Made by a program: the position numbers and the translations under genes
The notes under the pieces: generated by a model
What the model was told of the DNA's origin: nothing
Database searches by the model: none
The model's input: only the letters and a program-made list of their open reading frames with translations
Shown here: in pieces, positions 27,236 to 37,516 of the stretch
Layout of the letters: each line of letters opens with the position of its first letter
How positions within the stretch are numbered: the first letter of the stretch is position 1
Origin: Ardenticatenaceae bacterium
GTDB lineage: Bacteria; Chloroflexota; Anaerolineae; Promineifilales; Promineifilaceae
Reading direction: 5' to 3'
Length of the DNA: 64,000 nucleotides
NCBI GenBank assembly: GCA_020634455.1
Contig: JACKBQ010000001.1
Span: 868,001-932,000, forward strand

Positions 27236-27787
27236 ATGAGTGAACGCGAAACCTATACCATCCAAGTAGCCGGCATTACCCGCCACTTGCCCCTGTTTGA
27301 AGTTGCCCCTGGCGTGCGCATTGCCATTTTCAACATGCTGGGCGACACAATTGTGGTCAAAGCCACCGCTGCAGCTCTGGCCGAACAGCTCAAAAGCACC
27401 CCCGCCGACGTGCTGGTAACGGCCGAAGCCAAAGGCATCCCGCTCATTTACGAGATGAGTGCCCTGATGGGCCTGCCCTACATGGTTCTACGCAAATCGT
27501 ACAAAAGCTACATGGGCGACGCCCTCAACGCTGAGACGATTTCCATCACCACCGGCAAACCGCAAACGCTGTACATGGACGAAAAAGATACCCAATTCAT
27601 CAAGGGCAAAAAGGTCATTTTGGTAGATGATGTGATCAGTACCGGCAGCACGCTTAAAGGCATGAAAGAGCTGGTTAACCAGGCGGGCGGCGAAATTGTA
27701 AAAACAGCGGCCGTTTTCACCGAAGGCGACGCGGATTGGAGCCATATTGTCGCCCTGGATAACCTCCCCGTCTTTACGGAAAAATAA
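27236..27787 (+). CDS. adenine phosphoribosyltransferase-like protein
   Basis: 183 residues starting at ATG 27236, with GAGGAGA about ten bases upstream. The PRPP-binding loop VILVDDVISTGST (about 129-141) is typical of type I phosphoribosyltransferases. VTAEAKGIPL and YMVLRKSYKSYM match the adenine/xanthine PRT-like branch. The likely reaction is transfer of a purine base to PRPP in salvage, or, because the hood region differs from classic Apt, a related base or a regulatory role. It stands alone; the gene behind it encodes a hydantoinase subunit. Confidence 0.8.
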   Translation: MSERETYTIQVAGITRHLPLFEVAPGVRIAIFNMLGDTIVVKATAAALAEQLKSTPADVLVTAEAKGIPLIYEMSALMGLPYMVLRKSYKSYMGDALNAETISITTGKPQTLYMDEKDTQFIKGKKVILVDDVISTGSTLKGMKELVNQAGGEIVKTAAVFTEGDADWSHIVALDNLPVFTEK

Positions 27788-27788
27788 A

Positions 27789-27845
27789 GCCACGAATTAC
27801 ACAAATTCCCACGAATTTTTCGCATAAATTCGCGTAATTCGTGGC
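27789..27845. repeat. 57-base palindromic repeat
   Basis: GCCACGAATTA (27789-27799) pairs with TAATTCGTGGC (27835-27845) and the interior repeats CACGAATT-like words. It fills the gap between the APRT-like and hydantoinase genes and runs into the GTG codon that could serve as the start of the latter. Confidence 0.65.
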
Positions 27846-27855
27846 AAAAAAGATC

Positions 27856-29499
<1,644 letters not shown>

Positions 29500-29511
<12 letters not shown>

Positions 29512-29555
29512 GAAGGAGAGGGAGCAAAATCCCCTCCCCCCTTGCAGGGGGAGGG
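29500..29555. terminator. tandem C/G-rich hairpins between convergent genes
   Basis: CCCTCTCCCTGAGAAGGAGAGGG (29500-29522) and CCCTCCCCCCTTGCAGGGGGAGGG (about 29532-29555) each fold back on themselves. The first covers the stop codon of the hydantoinase B gene; the second lies just before the end of the minus-strand metzincin gene. The site suits transcription termination in both directions and the words look like a dispersed repeat. Confidence 0.6.
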
Positions 29556-29575
29556 TTAGGGTGGGGGTTAAAACT

Positions 29576-31582
29576 TTACGGCGTCACCGTCACAACATGG
29601 CTAGCAACGGCCGTCTGCCCACTGCTGGTTGTGGCACGAAGGGTGATCACATGCTCGCCCGGTGCCAAATTGTTCAGGAATAGCGCCGCGTCGCCCTCTA
29701 CCGCTTCACCATCCACGAACCAGACAAAATCGCTCAACGCGCCGTCCTCGGCATCGGTGCCGAAGGCATAGAGCACAGCAGATGCGCCTGCGGAGACCTG
29801 TTCTGCCCCGCTAATCCAGGTGGTAGGCTGCTTATCGCTCAGCGGCGTGGCCAGGGCGACTTCAAAGCGGGTCGGTAAACTTTGATCGGCCAGGAGGATT
29901 TGGAAACGGCCGTTCCCCCCACCCGGCAAAGTCGTTAAATCCACCGCCAGACTGCCGCCCAGCACGTTCTGGCCCACGGTGGTCCAGGTGAGGCCGTTGT
30001 CGGTGGTGTAGCGCACGTTGGCGGGCACATCGGCAATGCCCCAGCTCACGGTGGCGGTTTCGCTGCGCTGGGCCAGGGCAGCTTGCACAGCCAGGTTGCC
30101 CATGGAGAAGGTGCGGTTAGCAACGGCCGTTCCCGAAGCCACCTCAACCAGCCGCAAAGAAGCCACCGGCACATCTGGCGCAGGCACGACGCCACGAATA
30201 GCGCGCGCCGAAACCAAATCTTCTTCAGCCACCATCAGGTCCACCGGGCGCATGGCGATGACGTTGCCTGCGCTGTCCAGTAATTCCACACGGTACAGGC
30301 CATTTTGAGGGGAAACGGCCGTTGCTGGCATCATGTAAACCGGGTCAAGCGACACACTGCCATCTGCTGCCACAAAGCCGCTAACCAGCAAACTCTCTTC
30401 CTGCGGTGTCAAGATGTAAGCGCCATTGTTCACCTGATCGGTGAACAGCGCCTTGTAAGTATAGTCAGACACCCAAACCGGGTCGCAGTAGCTCATCATA
30501 TCCACATACGCCCCAGGATTGTACAGTTCCAACGTCCCACCGATGCCATCTACACCATACTCACCGATTGATGCGCCTGAGTATGGATAATTGCCATCAT
30601 ACGGGGATACGCCACACGGCGCGTGGGAGCGACCAAAATTGTGCCCAATTTCGTGCCCTGCCAGCTTAGCCGTTGCTTCGGGGCCAAACCCCGCTGGCAA
30701 ATTGTGAATACCTACCGACTCACGGAACCCAATCCAACCAATACCGGCGATGCCCCCAGAGCAGTTAAACCAAGTGTCGGTGCAGCCAGAACCGAAATTG
30801 ACATAGGCATAATAAACAGTTGAATCTGGTGCACCATCATTCAACTTTGTGGTGTACATCAAATTGAGCAAATTTTCCCATGAGGAAGCGTTGTCACGTA
30901 GATTGCCTGTGAAAGAAACGGCCGTCCGATATTCGATATTGATGTTACTCAACGGATAAGCCCGCATGATCCAGTTGCTAATCTGCTCACTACCCGGCGC
31001 TGGGGCCGCATAAAAGCCATTCCCACCGGATGCGGCCGTTTGAGTGTAGTTAATGGGAACAATCTTCACGTTCAACGTGGGGACTGTATTAAATGAAATC
31101 GTTTGTGAATAGCTACCACGGGATTGGTTATTAACGATACCTGTCATTTCTATTGTGCCGGAGAGCCAACTAGCTGGCAGGGAAATATTAAAAGTGCTAC
31201 TCAAATCACTTCGACTGGATCCGTTTACGGCCGTCTGTGCAGAAGAGGCAACAGCAGGTAAGGCGACACCATTACGCGTTGCCGTAAGCGTAATAGATGT
31301 GTTAGGCAAACTGGAAGCCCCGTCTACAACAGTATAAACACGCACAACCGTCGGACGATTGGCCACCAGAGGAACTGTATTGTCCACATCCTGAATTGAT
31401 TGACTGATTTCCAGCTTGGTGATAAGCGCTTCAGGGGGCTTGGCAACAACAGGCAGATACGTAAACTGCCCCAGTACGCCCGATGGGGCAGCTGATGATT
31501 GGTGGGCATCAAAGCCAAGCCCTGCTACAAGAGCAAGGGCCAAAATAAAAACAGATAAAAGGGAGGCAAGTGGTCTTTTCAT
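29576..31582 (-). CDS. secreted metzincin-type zinc metalloprotease
   Basis: 668 residues. Signal peptide 1-31 (LASLLSVFILALALVAGLGF), then TYLPVV, a beta domain (about 55-170) and a catalytic domain with the metzincin zinc site HEIGHNFGRSH at 310-320 and a Met-turn candidate in VDMMSYCDP near 370. The C-terminal part contains further beta domains; the last 85 residues resemble a PKD or Ig-like domain (GTDAEDGALSDFVWFVDGE, APGEHVITLRAT). It should cut proteins outside the cell. The start has AAGGATGA before the ATG. Related to M6/M11-like peptidases, though I cannot name the family with certainty. Confidence 0.82.
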   Translation of the reverse strand: MKRPLASLLSVFILALALVAGLGFDAHQSSAAPSGVLGQFTYLPVVAKPPEALITKLEISQSIQDVDNTVPLVANRPTVVRVYTVVDGASSLPNTSITLTATRNGVALPAVASSAQTAVNGSSRSDLSSTFNISLPASWLSGTIEMTGIVNNQSRGSYSQTISFNTVPTLNVKIVPINYTQTAASGGNGFYAAPAPGSEQISNWIMRAYPLSNINIEYRTAVSFTGNLRDNASSWENLLNLMYTTKLNDGAPDSTVYYAYVNFGSGCTDTWFNCSGGIAGIGWIGFRESVGIHNLPAGFGPEATAKLAGHEIGHNFGRSHAPCGVSPYDGNYPYSGASIGEYGVDGIGGTLELYNPGAYVDMMSYCDPVWVSDYTYKALFTDQVNNGAYILTPQEESLLVSGFVAADGSVSLDPVYMMPATAVSPQNGLYRVELLDSAGNVIAMRPVDLMVAEEDLVSARAIRGVVPAPDVPVASLRLVEVASGTAVANRTFSMGNLAVQAALAQRSETATVSWGIADVPANVRYTTDNGLTWTTVGQNVLGGSLAVDLTTLPGGGNGRFQILLADQSLPTRFEVALATPLSDKQPTTWISGAEQVSAGASAVLYAFGTDAEDGALSDFVWFVDGEAVEGDAALFLNNLAPGEHVITLRATTSSGQTAVASHVVTVTP

Positions 31583-31797
31583 CGTTCATCCTTTACATAA
31601 TACTGCATAGTTTATTTACATTAAGATTTTTCTAGGGAACGGCTCCACAATGCTAATACATCAACATTTTAATAACTCGTGAAAAAAATGTCTTGATGTT
31701 CTGGTACTACTTACCCAACGTTTGACCAACGAAAAAAGGATTTTTCTAGGTTCTGTTGACATTTGAAGAGATAAGCGAAATCCTCGATAATGATACA

Positions 31798-32142
31798 ATG
31801 TCAACTATAAAAATCGCCGATGACCAATGGCGGAAAATATATAAGTTCTTAAAAACACATCCCAGGACCTATGCCAACAACCAGGCGGCCACGCGTCGTT
31901 TTGTTGAAGGCGTTCATTGGCTCATGCGCACCGGTGTGCAGTGGCGCGAACTGCCAGAGCGGTATGGCAACTGGAATAGCGTCTACAAACGCTTTTCTCG
32001 CTGGGAAGAGCAAGGCATTTGGGCTGCTTTGCATGACCAGTTTGCTCAAGAGCCTGATATGGAAAGCGCGATTATCGATAGCACCGTGATTCGGGCCCAC
32101 ATGAGTGCAGCTGGTGGGTCAAAAAAAACGGTGGTCAAGTAG
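31798..32142 (+). CDS. IS5-family transposase, N-terminal frame (orfA)
   Basis: About 114 residues from ATG 31798; an in-frame TTG at 31756 is less likely. It holds the DUF4096-type N-terminal region (VEGVHWLMRTGVQWRELPERYGNW, KRFSRWEEQGIW) and the first catalytic Asp in AIIDSTVIRAH. It stops at 32142 just after the run TCAAAAAAAACG. A -1 slip on A-AAA-AAA would join it to the next frame and give NGGQVEQALGRSRGGFSTKIH, the sequence expected for an intact IS427-type transposase. This is programmed frameshifting rather than decay. Confidence 0.85.
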   Translation: MSTIKIADDQWRKIYKFLKTHPRTYANNQAATRRFVEGVHWLMRTGVQWRELPERYGNWNSVYKRFSRWEEQGIWAALHDQFAQEPDMESAIIDSTVIRAHMSAAGGSKKTVVK

Positions 32143-32558
32143 AGCAAGCCCTCGGTCGTAGTCGCGGTGGTTTCAGCACGAAAATCCATATTGTTGTTGA
32201 TGCTTTAGGTAATCCCCTAAAGTATATCCTCACGGGTGGCCAGCAGCATGATGTGACGCAAGCCCGAGCCTTGTTAGAAGCGTATGCGTTTGACCGGGCC
32301 ATTGCCGACAAAGGTTATGATGCTGACGACCTATTGGCCTTTATTGCCGAAAAAGGAGCCGAAGCGGTTATCCCGCCCAAGGCCAATCGCACAGAAGAGC
32401 GAGCTTATGACAAGCATGTCTACAAAGAGCGTCATTTGGTCGAGTGTTTTATTAACAAAATCAAGTGGTATCGTCGGGTATTCACTCGGTATGAGAAACT
32501 AGCCCGACGATACATGGCTTTCTTGCACCTGGTGGGTGCTTTTATTTGGCTTCGTTGA
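32115..32558 (+). CDS. IS5-family transposase, C-terminal frame (orfB, by -1 frameshift)
   Basis: This frame is entered from orfA by -1 slippage near 32118-32128. It holds GRSRGGFSTKIHIVVDALGNPL, then the second catalytic Asp in RAIADKGYDADDLL, and the YREK-like segment YKERHLVECFINKIKWYRRVFTRYEKLARRYMAFL with the catalytic Glu. It has no ribosome site of its own; the first ATG-type codon available is far inside. The product is expected only as the fused DDE transposase. Confidence 0.8.
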   Translation, partial: WVKKNGGQVEQALGRSRGGFSTKIHIVVDALGNPLKYILTGGQQHDVTQARALLEAYAFDRAIADKGYDADDLLAFIAEKGAEAVIPPKANRTEERAYDKHVYKERHLVECFINKIKWYRRVFTRYEKLARRYMAFLHLVGAFIWLR

Positions 32559-32636
32559 AATGTCAACGGAACCTAGTTCATAACTTCAAACCAGAAAAAT
32601 CCTTTTGTAAGGCAAGGCGCAGGCTTTGGCTTGCGA

Positions 32637-35045
32637 TTAGCTAATCTTTGGGGCTTTTCGTTTAGCCGGAGAGCCTTGTTTTAGGCCGCAAGCCACACAT
32701 TCGGTTTCATTTTCGTTTTTCTGTACCACCAGCCCATTGCAACTGTTGTTGGGATCAGGCACGGGCTTGACCCAACTGCTGAATTCGCAATCTGGGTAGC
32801 GCGAGCAGCCATAGAAGACGCGACCGCGCCGGGTGCGTCGTTCCACCATCTCGCCACCATTGGGGCAGGTAACGCCAATTTTATTGAGCAGCTGCTCGGT
32901 GTGACGACATTTGGGGAAGTTTGAGCAGCCAATGAAACGGCCGTACCGCCCCTCCCGATACAGCAACTCGCTACCACAATTGGGACAGTCACGTCCCACT
33001 GGCTCCACCTCCGGCTTCAGATCAATCTTGGGAATGGATTCATCCGCCACTTCCAGGTTTTCGGCAAACTGGCCGTAGAAGCTGCCGATAACCGGCACCC
33101 ACGCCTCACCTTCAGCAATCTTGTCCAGCTCATCTTCCAGCCGGGCCGTAAAATCTACCGAAAGGATGTTGGGGAAATATTCCACCAGCAAATCGTTTAC
33201 GATTTGTCCGGTTTCGGTGGGCTGGAGCCGCTTGTCTACGCGATCTACGTAACCACGCGCCTGAATGGTGGAAATGATGGAAGCGTACGTGCTAGGACGG
33301 CCGATTCCATATTCTTCCATTGATTTTACCAGGGTGGCCTCGCTGTAACGGGGCGGCGGTTGGGTAAAATGCTGTTCGGGCAGCAACCGCAGCAAATCCA
33401 GTAATTCCCCTTCTTTCAGGTCGGATGGCACCTGGTTTTGGTCGTCGTCGGGGCGGTCTTCCGGGCGGCTCTCTTCGTACAGGGCCAGGAAACCGGGGAA
33501 GGTCATCACAGAACCGGTGGCGCGGAAGAGATACGGCCGTTCCGCACCCCGAACCTTCGCATCCCCAGCCAAAATATCTACCGAAACTGTATCGTATCGG
33601 GCCGGAGCCATCTGGCTAGCCACAAAACGGTCCCAAATGAGCCGGTACAGGCGATACTGATCCCGCGACAAATGCTCTTTAATCTGCTTGGGAACCCGCG
33701 TTACCGAAGTTGGGCGAACCGCTTCGTGCGCTTCCTGCGCCATTTTTGACTTGGTTTTGTATTCCGGTGGCTTGACGGGAATGTAATTGGGGCCAAACCG
33801 CTTGCTCACGTAGGCGCGGGCTTCGGTTTCTGCCTCTTTGCTCACAGAGACGCTGTCAGTACGCATGTAAGTGATCAAGCCCACCGAGCCATCGGCCCCA
33901 CCTAAATCAATGCCTTCATAAAGCTGCTGGGCAACGCGCATCGTTTTGGTGGTGTTAAAGCCAAGCTGGCGGGATGCCTCCTGCTGCATGGTGCTGGTGG
34001 TAAACGGCGCTGCCGGGCGGCGGGTGCGTTTGCCAATACGCACTTCACCAATTTCCCAAATTGCTTTTTCCAGAGCGTCCAAATGAGGGCGCACATCAGC
34101 CTCGCTTTGCAGCACGGGGTCTTCGCCGTTTAATTTGTGCAGACGCGCCTGGAAGAACGGCCGTTCCTTCACATCCCGATCCTGCTCCCGACTGAGTTCA
34201 GCCCCAAGCGTCCAATACTCCACGGTGACAAACTCACTAATCTCACGCTCGCGCTCCACCACCAGTCGCACAGCCACAGACTGCACCCGCCCCGCCGATA
34301 AACGGCCGCGCACCTTGCGCCAAAGCAGCGGACTCAGCTTGTACCCTACCAATCGATCCAAAATACGCCGCGCCTGCTGCGCATTCACCCGGTCCATATC
34401 AATACCGCGCGGTTCTAAAAAAGCTTTTTCAATGGCCGGCTTGGTAATTTCGTGGAATACCACACGCTGGGTAATCGTCGGGTCCATCTCCGCCGATTCC
34501 AAAACGTGCCACGCAATCGCCTCACCTTCGCGGTCCGGGTCGGTGGCCAGGTAGATTTCTTTGGCTTTGGCAGCAGCTGCTTTTAGCTCTTTTACCACGT
34601 CCCGCTTTTCATTGGTCACCCGGTATTCCGGTTCAAAATCGTTGTCAATATCCACGCTCAAGCGAGATTTCAGCAAGTCTCGCACATGCCCTACGCTCGA
34701 TTTCACCGTGTAGCCGCGCCCCAAATAACGGCCGATTGTTTTTGCTTTAGCCGGGGACTCCACAACCACCAGCTTGCCGCTGCGCCGCGTTTTAGATTTG
34801 GTGGCAGGCGCTTTTTTCTTGGGGCTGCTTTTCTTTTTCTTTTTAGGCTTTACCGCGATTTCAGGCTTGGGCAAATTGTCATGCGCCGGGGTATAGCCAG
34901 CTTTGTAGATAGTGCCGCCACAGTTGGTACAGGTGCCTCGCGTACCCGGCGACCCATTGGCCGCCCACTCGGCTTTAGCATCCAAAATCTCATGCTTTTC
35001 CTTGCATTTAAAGCAATATCCAATCAATTTCTCGTCATCACTCAT
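32637..35045 (-). CDS. topA: DNA topoisomerase I with N-terminal zinc ribbon
   Basis: 802 residues. An N-terminal zinc ribbon (Cys11/Cys14 and Cys39/Cys42, DUF5679-like) is joined by a Lys-rich linker (about 64-90) to a type IA core: Toprim VVVESPAKAKTI (91-103) with Glu96, ATDPDREGEAIAWH near 168-180, and the catalytic Tyr393 in GLITYMRTDS. Zinc fingers follow: CPNCG with CSNFPKC, then a degenerate one in which CPNGG has lost its second Cys, and a final C-x2-C pair. It relaxes negative supercoils. The leader holds an exact inverted repeat. The N-terminal ribbon is not part of the classic enterobacterial enzyme. Confidence 0.95.
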   Translation of the reverse strand: MSDDEKLIGYCFKCKEKHEILDAKAEWAANGSPGTRGTCTNCGGTIYKAGYTPAHDNLPKPEIAVKPKKKKKSSPKKKAPATKSKTRRSGKLVVVESPAKAKTIGRYLGRGYTVKSSVGHVRDLLKSRLSVDIDNDFEPEYRVTNEKRDVVKELKAAAAKAKEIYLATDPDREGEAIAWHVLESAEMDPTITQRVVFHEITKPAIEKAFLEPRGIDMDRVNAQQARRILDRLVGYKLSPLLWRKVRGRLSAGRVQSVAVRLVVEREREISEFVTVEYWTLGAELSREQDRDVKERPFFQARLHKLNGEDPVLQSEADVRPHLDALEKAIWEIGEVRIGKRTRRPAAPFTTSTMQQEASRQLGFNTTKTMRVAQQLYEGIDLGGADGSVGLITYMRTDSVSVSKEAETEARAYVSKRFGPNYIPVKPPEYKTKSKMAQEAHEAVRPTSVTRVPKQIKEHLSRDQYRLYRLIWDRFVASQMAPARYDTVSVDILAGDAKVRGAERPYLFRATGSVMTFPGFLALYEESRPEDRPDDDQNQVPSDLKEGELLDLLRLLPEQHFTQPPPRYSEATLVKSMEEYGIGRPSTYASIISTIQARGYVDRVDKRLQPTETGQIVNDLLVEYFPNILSVDFTARLEDELDKIAEGEAWVPVIGSFYGQFAENLEVADESIPKIDLKPEVEPVGRDCPNCGSELLYREGRYGRFIGCSNFPKCRHTEQLLNKIGVTCPNGGEMVERRTRRGRVFYGCSRYPDCEFSSWVKPVPDPNNSCNGLVVQKNENETECVACGLKQGSPAKRKAPKIS

Positions 35046-35065
35046 AAACTTTCTCTAAAAAACAG

Positions 35066-35098
35066 AAAACGTAAAACGTGGTGTACGTTTTACGTTTT
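35066..35098 (-). terminator. Rho-independent terminator downstream of the manC-like gene
   Basis: AAAACGTAAAACGT (35066-35079) and ACGTTTTACGTTTT (35085-35098) form a perfect 14-base stem with a five-base loop. Read on the minus strand it is followed by CTGTTTTTTAG, a U-run. It lies after the dprA/manC-like pair and before topA. Confidence 0.7.
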
Positions 35099-35170
35099 AC
35101 GGATTTGCAAAACGATTTTCACCAAATCCCAGACTAACTAACCGGATTTGGCGCGTCAATCTGCGAAACA

Positions 35171-36271
35171 TCAACTATATGATTCTAAATCAGTCCCTTC
35201 CAGACCATCCACCATCTTTTTTACAAGTGGAATATTGTCTTTGTGTACCACCAAAATGGCATCTTCCGTGTTTACCACAATCATCCCTTCAAGGCCAATA
35301 ACCGTAACCAATTTATCAGATTGATAGTTGTAAACCAGGCAGTCACTCGATTGATCGGCCACTACCTGGCCTTTGGTTACGTTGGCTTTCAGGTTTGGAT
35401 TGATCGCCTCTTTAAGCGCGTACAAAGTGCCTGGATCGCTCCAACCCATCTCGCCATGCAGCACCAGCGCTTCAGAAGGATGGATGCTATGTAAAATAGC
35501 GTCGTCAAAACTCATTACATCCAAAGTGGGATAGACGCGATGCAAAATCTCCGGGTAATTGGCGGTTCCAATCGCGTCTTCAATTTCTTTAAGACCAGCC
35601 CACATTTGGGGTTGAAGCTGTTGATACTGTTTGCGCACAAAACCGATTGTGGTTACGAAGTAGCCAGTATTCCACACATGCGTATTTTCGGCAAACATCT
35701 GTTGGCACTCGGCCAAAGGGGGGCGATACCGCAACGATTGGAAGCTGTAGTAGGGACGGCCGTTTACCACCCCTTGCTCCTTGCCCAACCCAATCCAACC
35801 TAGTTGATCATTGGCAAACCGGGGCGTCTCGCCAATGAATAATATTTTTGCCTGTTCATTCGCGATCAGCTTTTCCGCGCCATCCAGCACCCGGCGGAAC
35901 ACATCCACCTGATCCATGTAATTGTCGCCCCACAAAATCGCAACTGGCTCCGTATCCATTGCTTCGTCCGGGGTGGCGTGGGCCAGGTGCGCCAGCGCCA
36001 GCCCTACAGCGGCGGCCAGGTCGCGACGAGTCGGCTCGCCAATGACGTTAGCCGCAGGCAGTTCGGGCAACTGTTCACGAATGATTCCTGCATACGCCTC
36101 GTTGGTGGAAATGAAGATATTTTCCGAGCCGTACACATCCGCCACGCGATCCACTGCCAGCCGCAAAGTGGATTTTTCGCCGATGATGGGTTCAAACTGC
36201 TTGGGGGATTTTTTGCGGCTAATGGGCCATAAACGGCGGCCAGAGCCACCTGCAAAAATGATTACTTTCAT
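35171..36271 (-). CDS. mannose-1-phosphate guanylyltransferase (short ManC type)
   Basis: 366 residues. It opens with the nucleotidyltransferase loop IIFAGGSGRRLWPISRKKSPKQF (about 4-26), followed by LAHATP, AILWGDNYMDQVD near 110, PRFANDQLGWIGLG near 150 and WNTGYFV near 195. It lacks the C-terminal cupin (isomerase) domain of bifunctional ManC. The expected reaction makes GDP-mannose from mannose-1-phosphate and GTP for glycans or glycolipids. The start has GAGGATC upstream and overlaps the dprA stop by four bases. The substrate could be another sugar phosphate within the family. Confidence 0.85.
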   Translation of the reverse strand: MKVIIFAGGSGRRLWPISRKKSPKQFEPIIGEKSTLRLAVDRVADVYGSENIFISTNEAYAGIIREQLPELPAANVIGEPTRRDLAAAVGLALAHLAHATPDEAMDTEPVAILWGDNYMDQVDVFRRVLDGAEKLIANEQAKILFIGETPRFANDQLGWIGLGKEQGVVNGRPYYSFQSLRYRPPLAECQQMFAENTHVWNTGYFVTTIGFVRKQYQQLQPQMWAGLKEIEDAIGTANYPEILHRVYPTLDVMSFDDAILHSIHPSEALVLHGEMGWSDPGTLYALKEAINPNLKANVTKGQVVADQSSDCLVYNYQSDKLVTVIGLEGMIVVNTEDAILVVHKDNIPLVKKMVDGLEGTDLESYS

Positions 36272-37398
36272 GAATGATCCTCGCTTTCAGTAAGGTTGTA
36301 GATTGGGCCAGTTTCGCGCAGCAGCACGTAATTCATACCGCCAACTTGCTGCACCATGCCTTTCAATTCCATCAGCGTCAGGGTGCTACTGACGAGGGCA
36401 CTGGGCAACCCGGTAGCCCGACTTAGCTCATCAATGTGCAGCGGCTGGCCAGAAAGCTGGCCATAGAGGGCTATCTCTTCGGCCGTTTCCGGGAGTACCA
36501 GTTGTACGGCCGTTCGCTCTGCCACCATATGCAAATTCAGCTCCTCCAGCACATCCTCGATGTTGGTAACCAGCTTGGCACCTTCCTGGATCAGCTTGTT
36601 TGGCCCCCGGCTGGCCGGGCTGTTGATGTTTCCCGGTACGGCAAACACTTCGCGGTTTTGCTCCAGGGCAAAGTTGGTGGTGATGAGCGCTCCGCTGCGT
36701 TCGCCCGCTTCAATGATGATCACACCCAGCGACAGACCGCTGATGATGCGATTGCGCGGGGGAAAGTTTTTGGCTTCTGGCTGCGCGCCCAGCCCATATT
36801 CGCTGATAATAGCCCCCTGCCCTTGCATAATTTCTTGCGCCAACGTGCGGTTCTCCGCTGGGTAGATGCAGTCCAGCCCTGACCCCAAAACGGCCAACGT
36901 ACGGCCGCCTAGCTCAACGGCCGTTTTGTGGGCAATGGCATCAATCCCCCGCGCCAGGCCGCTAACCACGGTAATGTTGTTTTGCACCATACCCGCAACC
37001 AGATCGCGTGTTACCTGACGGCCGTATGCCGTCAAGCGGCGCGTGCCCACCACGGCCACCGCCCACTGGTCTTGCTCCAAAATATCGCCCTGGTAATACA
37101 ACAGTGGCGGCGGATTAGGAATTTCGCGCAGGTAGCTGGGATAGCTCTCCATCTCCCAGGTCATCAGCGAGACATTGGCCTGCTGCACCTGGGCCAGCGC
37201 AGCGTCCAAATCTACTTCCTGACGGGTTTTCAGGAAGGTATTGAGGGCGCGCTTATCAAAGCCAATTTTTACCAGCTCAAACTCGTTGGCCTGCCACGCA
37301 TTGGCCAGTGAGCCGTAATAATCCAGCAATGCCTGCACTTTGGCAGGTCCAATGCCTTTTATTAAATTGAAGCCAAGCCAATATTTGAGGTCTGACAT
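36268..37398 (-). CDS. dprA: DNA processing protein DprA
   Basis: 376 residues. N-terminal helical (SAM-like) part (LIKGIGPAKVQALLDYYGS), then the Rossmann-type core with AVVGTRRLTAYGRQVTRDL near 115, VSGLARGIDAIAHKTAVELGGRTLAVLGSGLDCIYP near 145-180, PPRNRIISGLS near 215 and GSGAL-like EAGERSGALITTNFALEQNREVFAVPGNI near 230-260. A C-terminal winged helix closes it. DprA loads RecA onto incoming single-stranded DNA during natural transformation. The gene overlaps the manC-like gene by four bases. No other competence genes are in the window. Confidence 0.93.
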   Translation of the reverse strand: MSDLKYWLGFNLIKGIGPAKVQALLDYYGSLANAWQANEFELVKIGFDKRALNTFLKTRQEVDLDAALAQVQQANVSLMTWEMESYPSYLREIPNPPPLLYYQGDILEQDQWAVAVVGTRRLTAYGRQVTRDLVAGMVQNNITVVSGLARGIDAIAHKTAVELGGRTLAVLGSGLDCIYPAENRTLAQEIMQGQGAIISEYGLGAQPEAKNFPPRNRIISGLSLGVIIIEAGERSGALITTNFALEQNREVFAVPGNINSPASRGPNKLIQEGAKLVTNIEDVLEELNLHMVAERTAVQLVLPETAEEIALYGQLSGQPLHIDELSRATGLPSALVSSTLTLMELKGMVQQVGGMNYVLLRETGPIYNLTESEDHS

Positions 37399-37467
37399 AG
37401 AGCAAGCATACCTTTAACAATTGGGTTGTCAATGAGAGTTTGGTTGAGAGAAACGTTTCGGTGAATG

Positions 37468-37516
37468 GTAATCAGTTATCAGAAAACCGATTACTGCTTA
37501 CGGATTACCGATTACT
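37468..37516. repeat. ATTACCGATTACTG-type repeat tract
   Basis: The gap between dprA and rimM holds GTAATCAGTTATCAG, CCGATTACTG and CGGATTACCGATTACTG words in both orientations, able to pair. The same words fill 53955-54045 and resemble the insert in the hydantoinase B gene. The rimM stop codon lies inside the tract. Confidence 0.5.

Larger units (their letters stand above)
31746..32576 (+). mobile_element. IS5-family (IS427-like) insertion sequence
   Basis: Terminal inverted repeats GTTCTGTTGACATTT (31750-31764) and its one-mismatch complement AAATGTCAACGGAAC (32558-32572) are flanked on both sides by CTAG, the likely target duplication. Two overlapping transposase frames lie inside. The element lacks ACGGCCGT sites, unlike its surroundings, which suggests recent arrival. 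The outer flanks AAAAGGATTTTTCT and AGAAAAATCCTTTT are themselves inverted, so it may have entered a hairpin. Confidence 0.85.

Noticed and set aside
31756..32558. IS5-family transposase as a pseudogene because of the internal stop
   Set aside because: The A-run and joined product match programmed -1 frameshifting, and both terminal repeats are intact.
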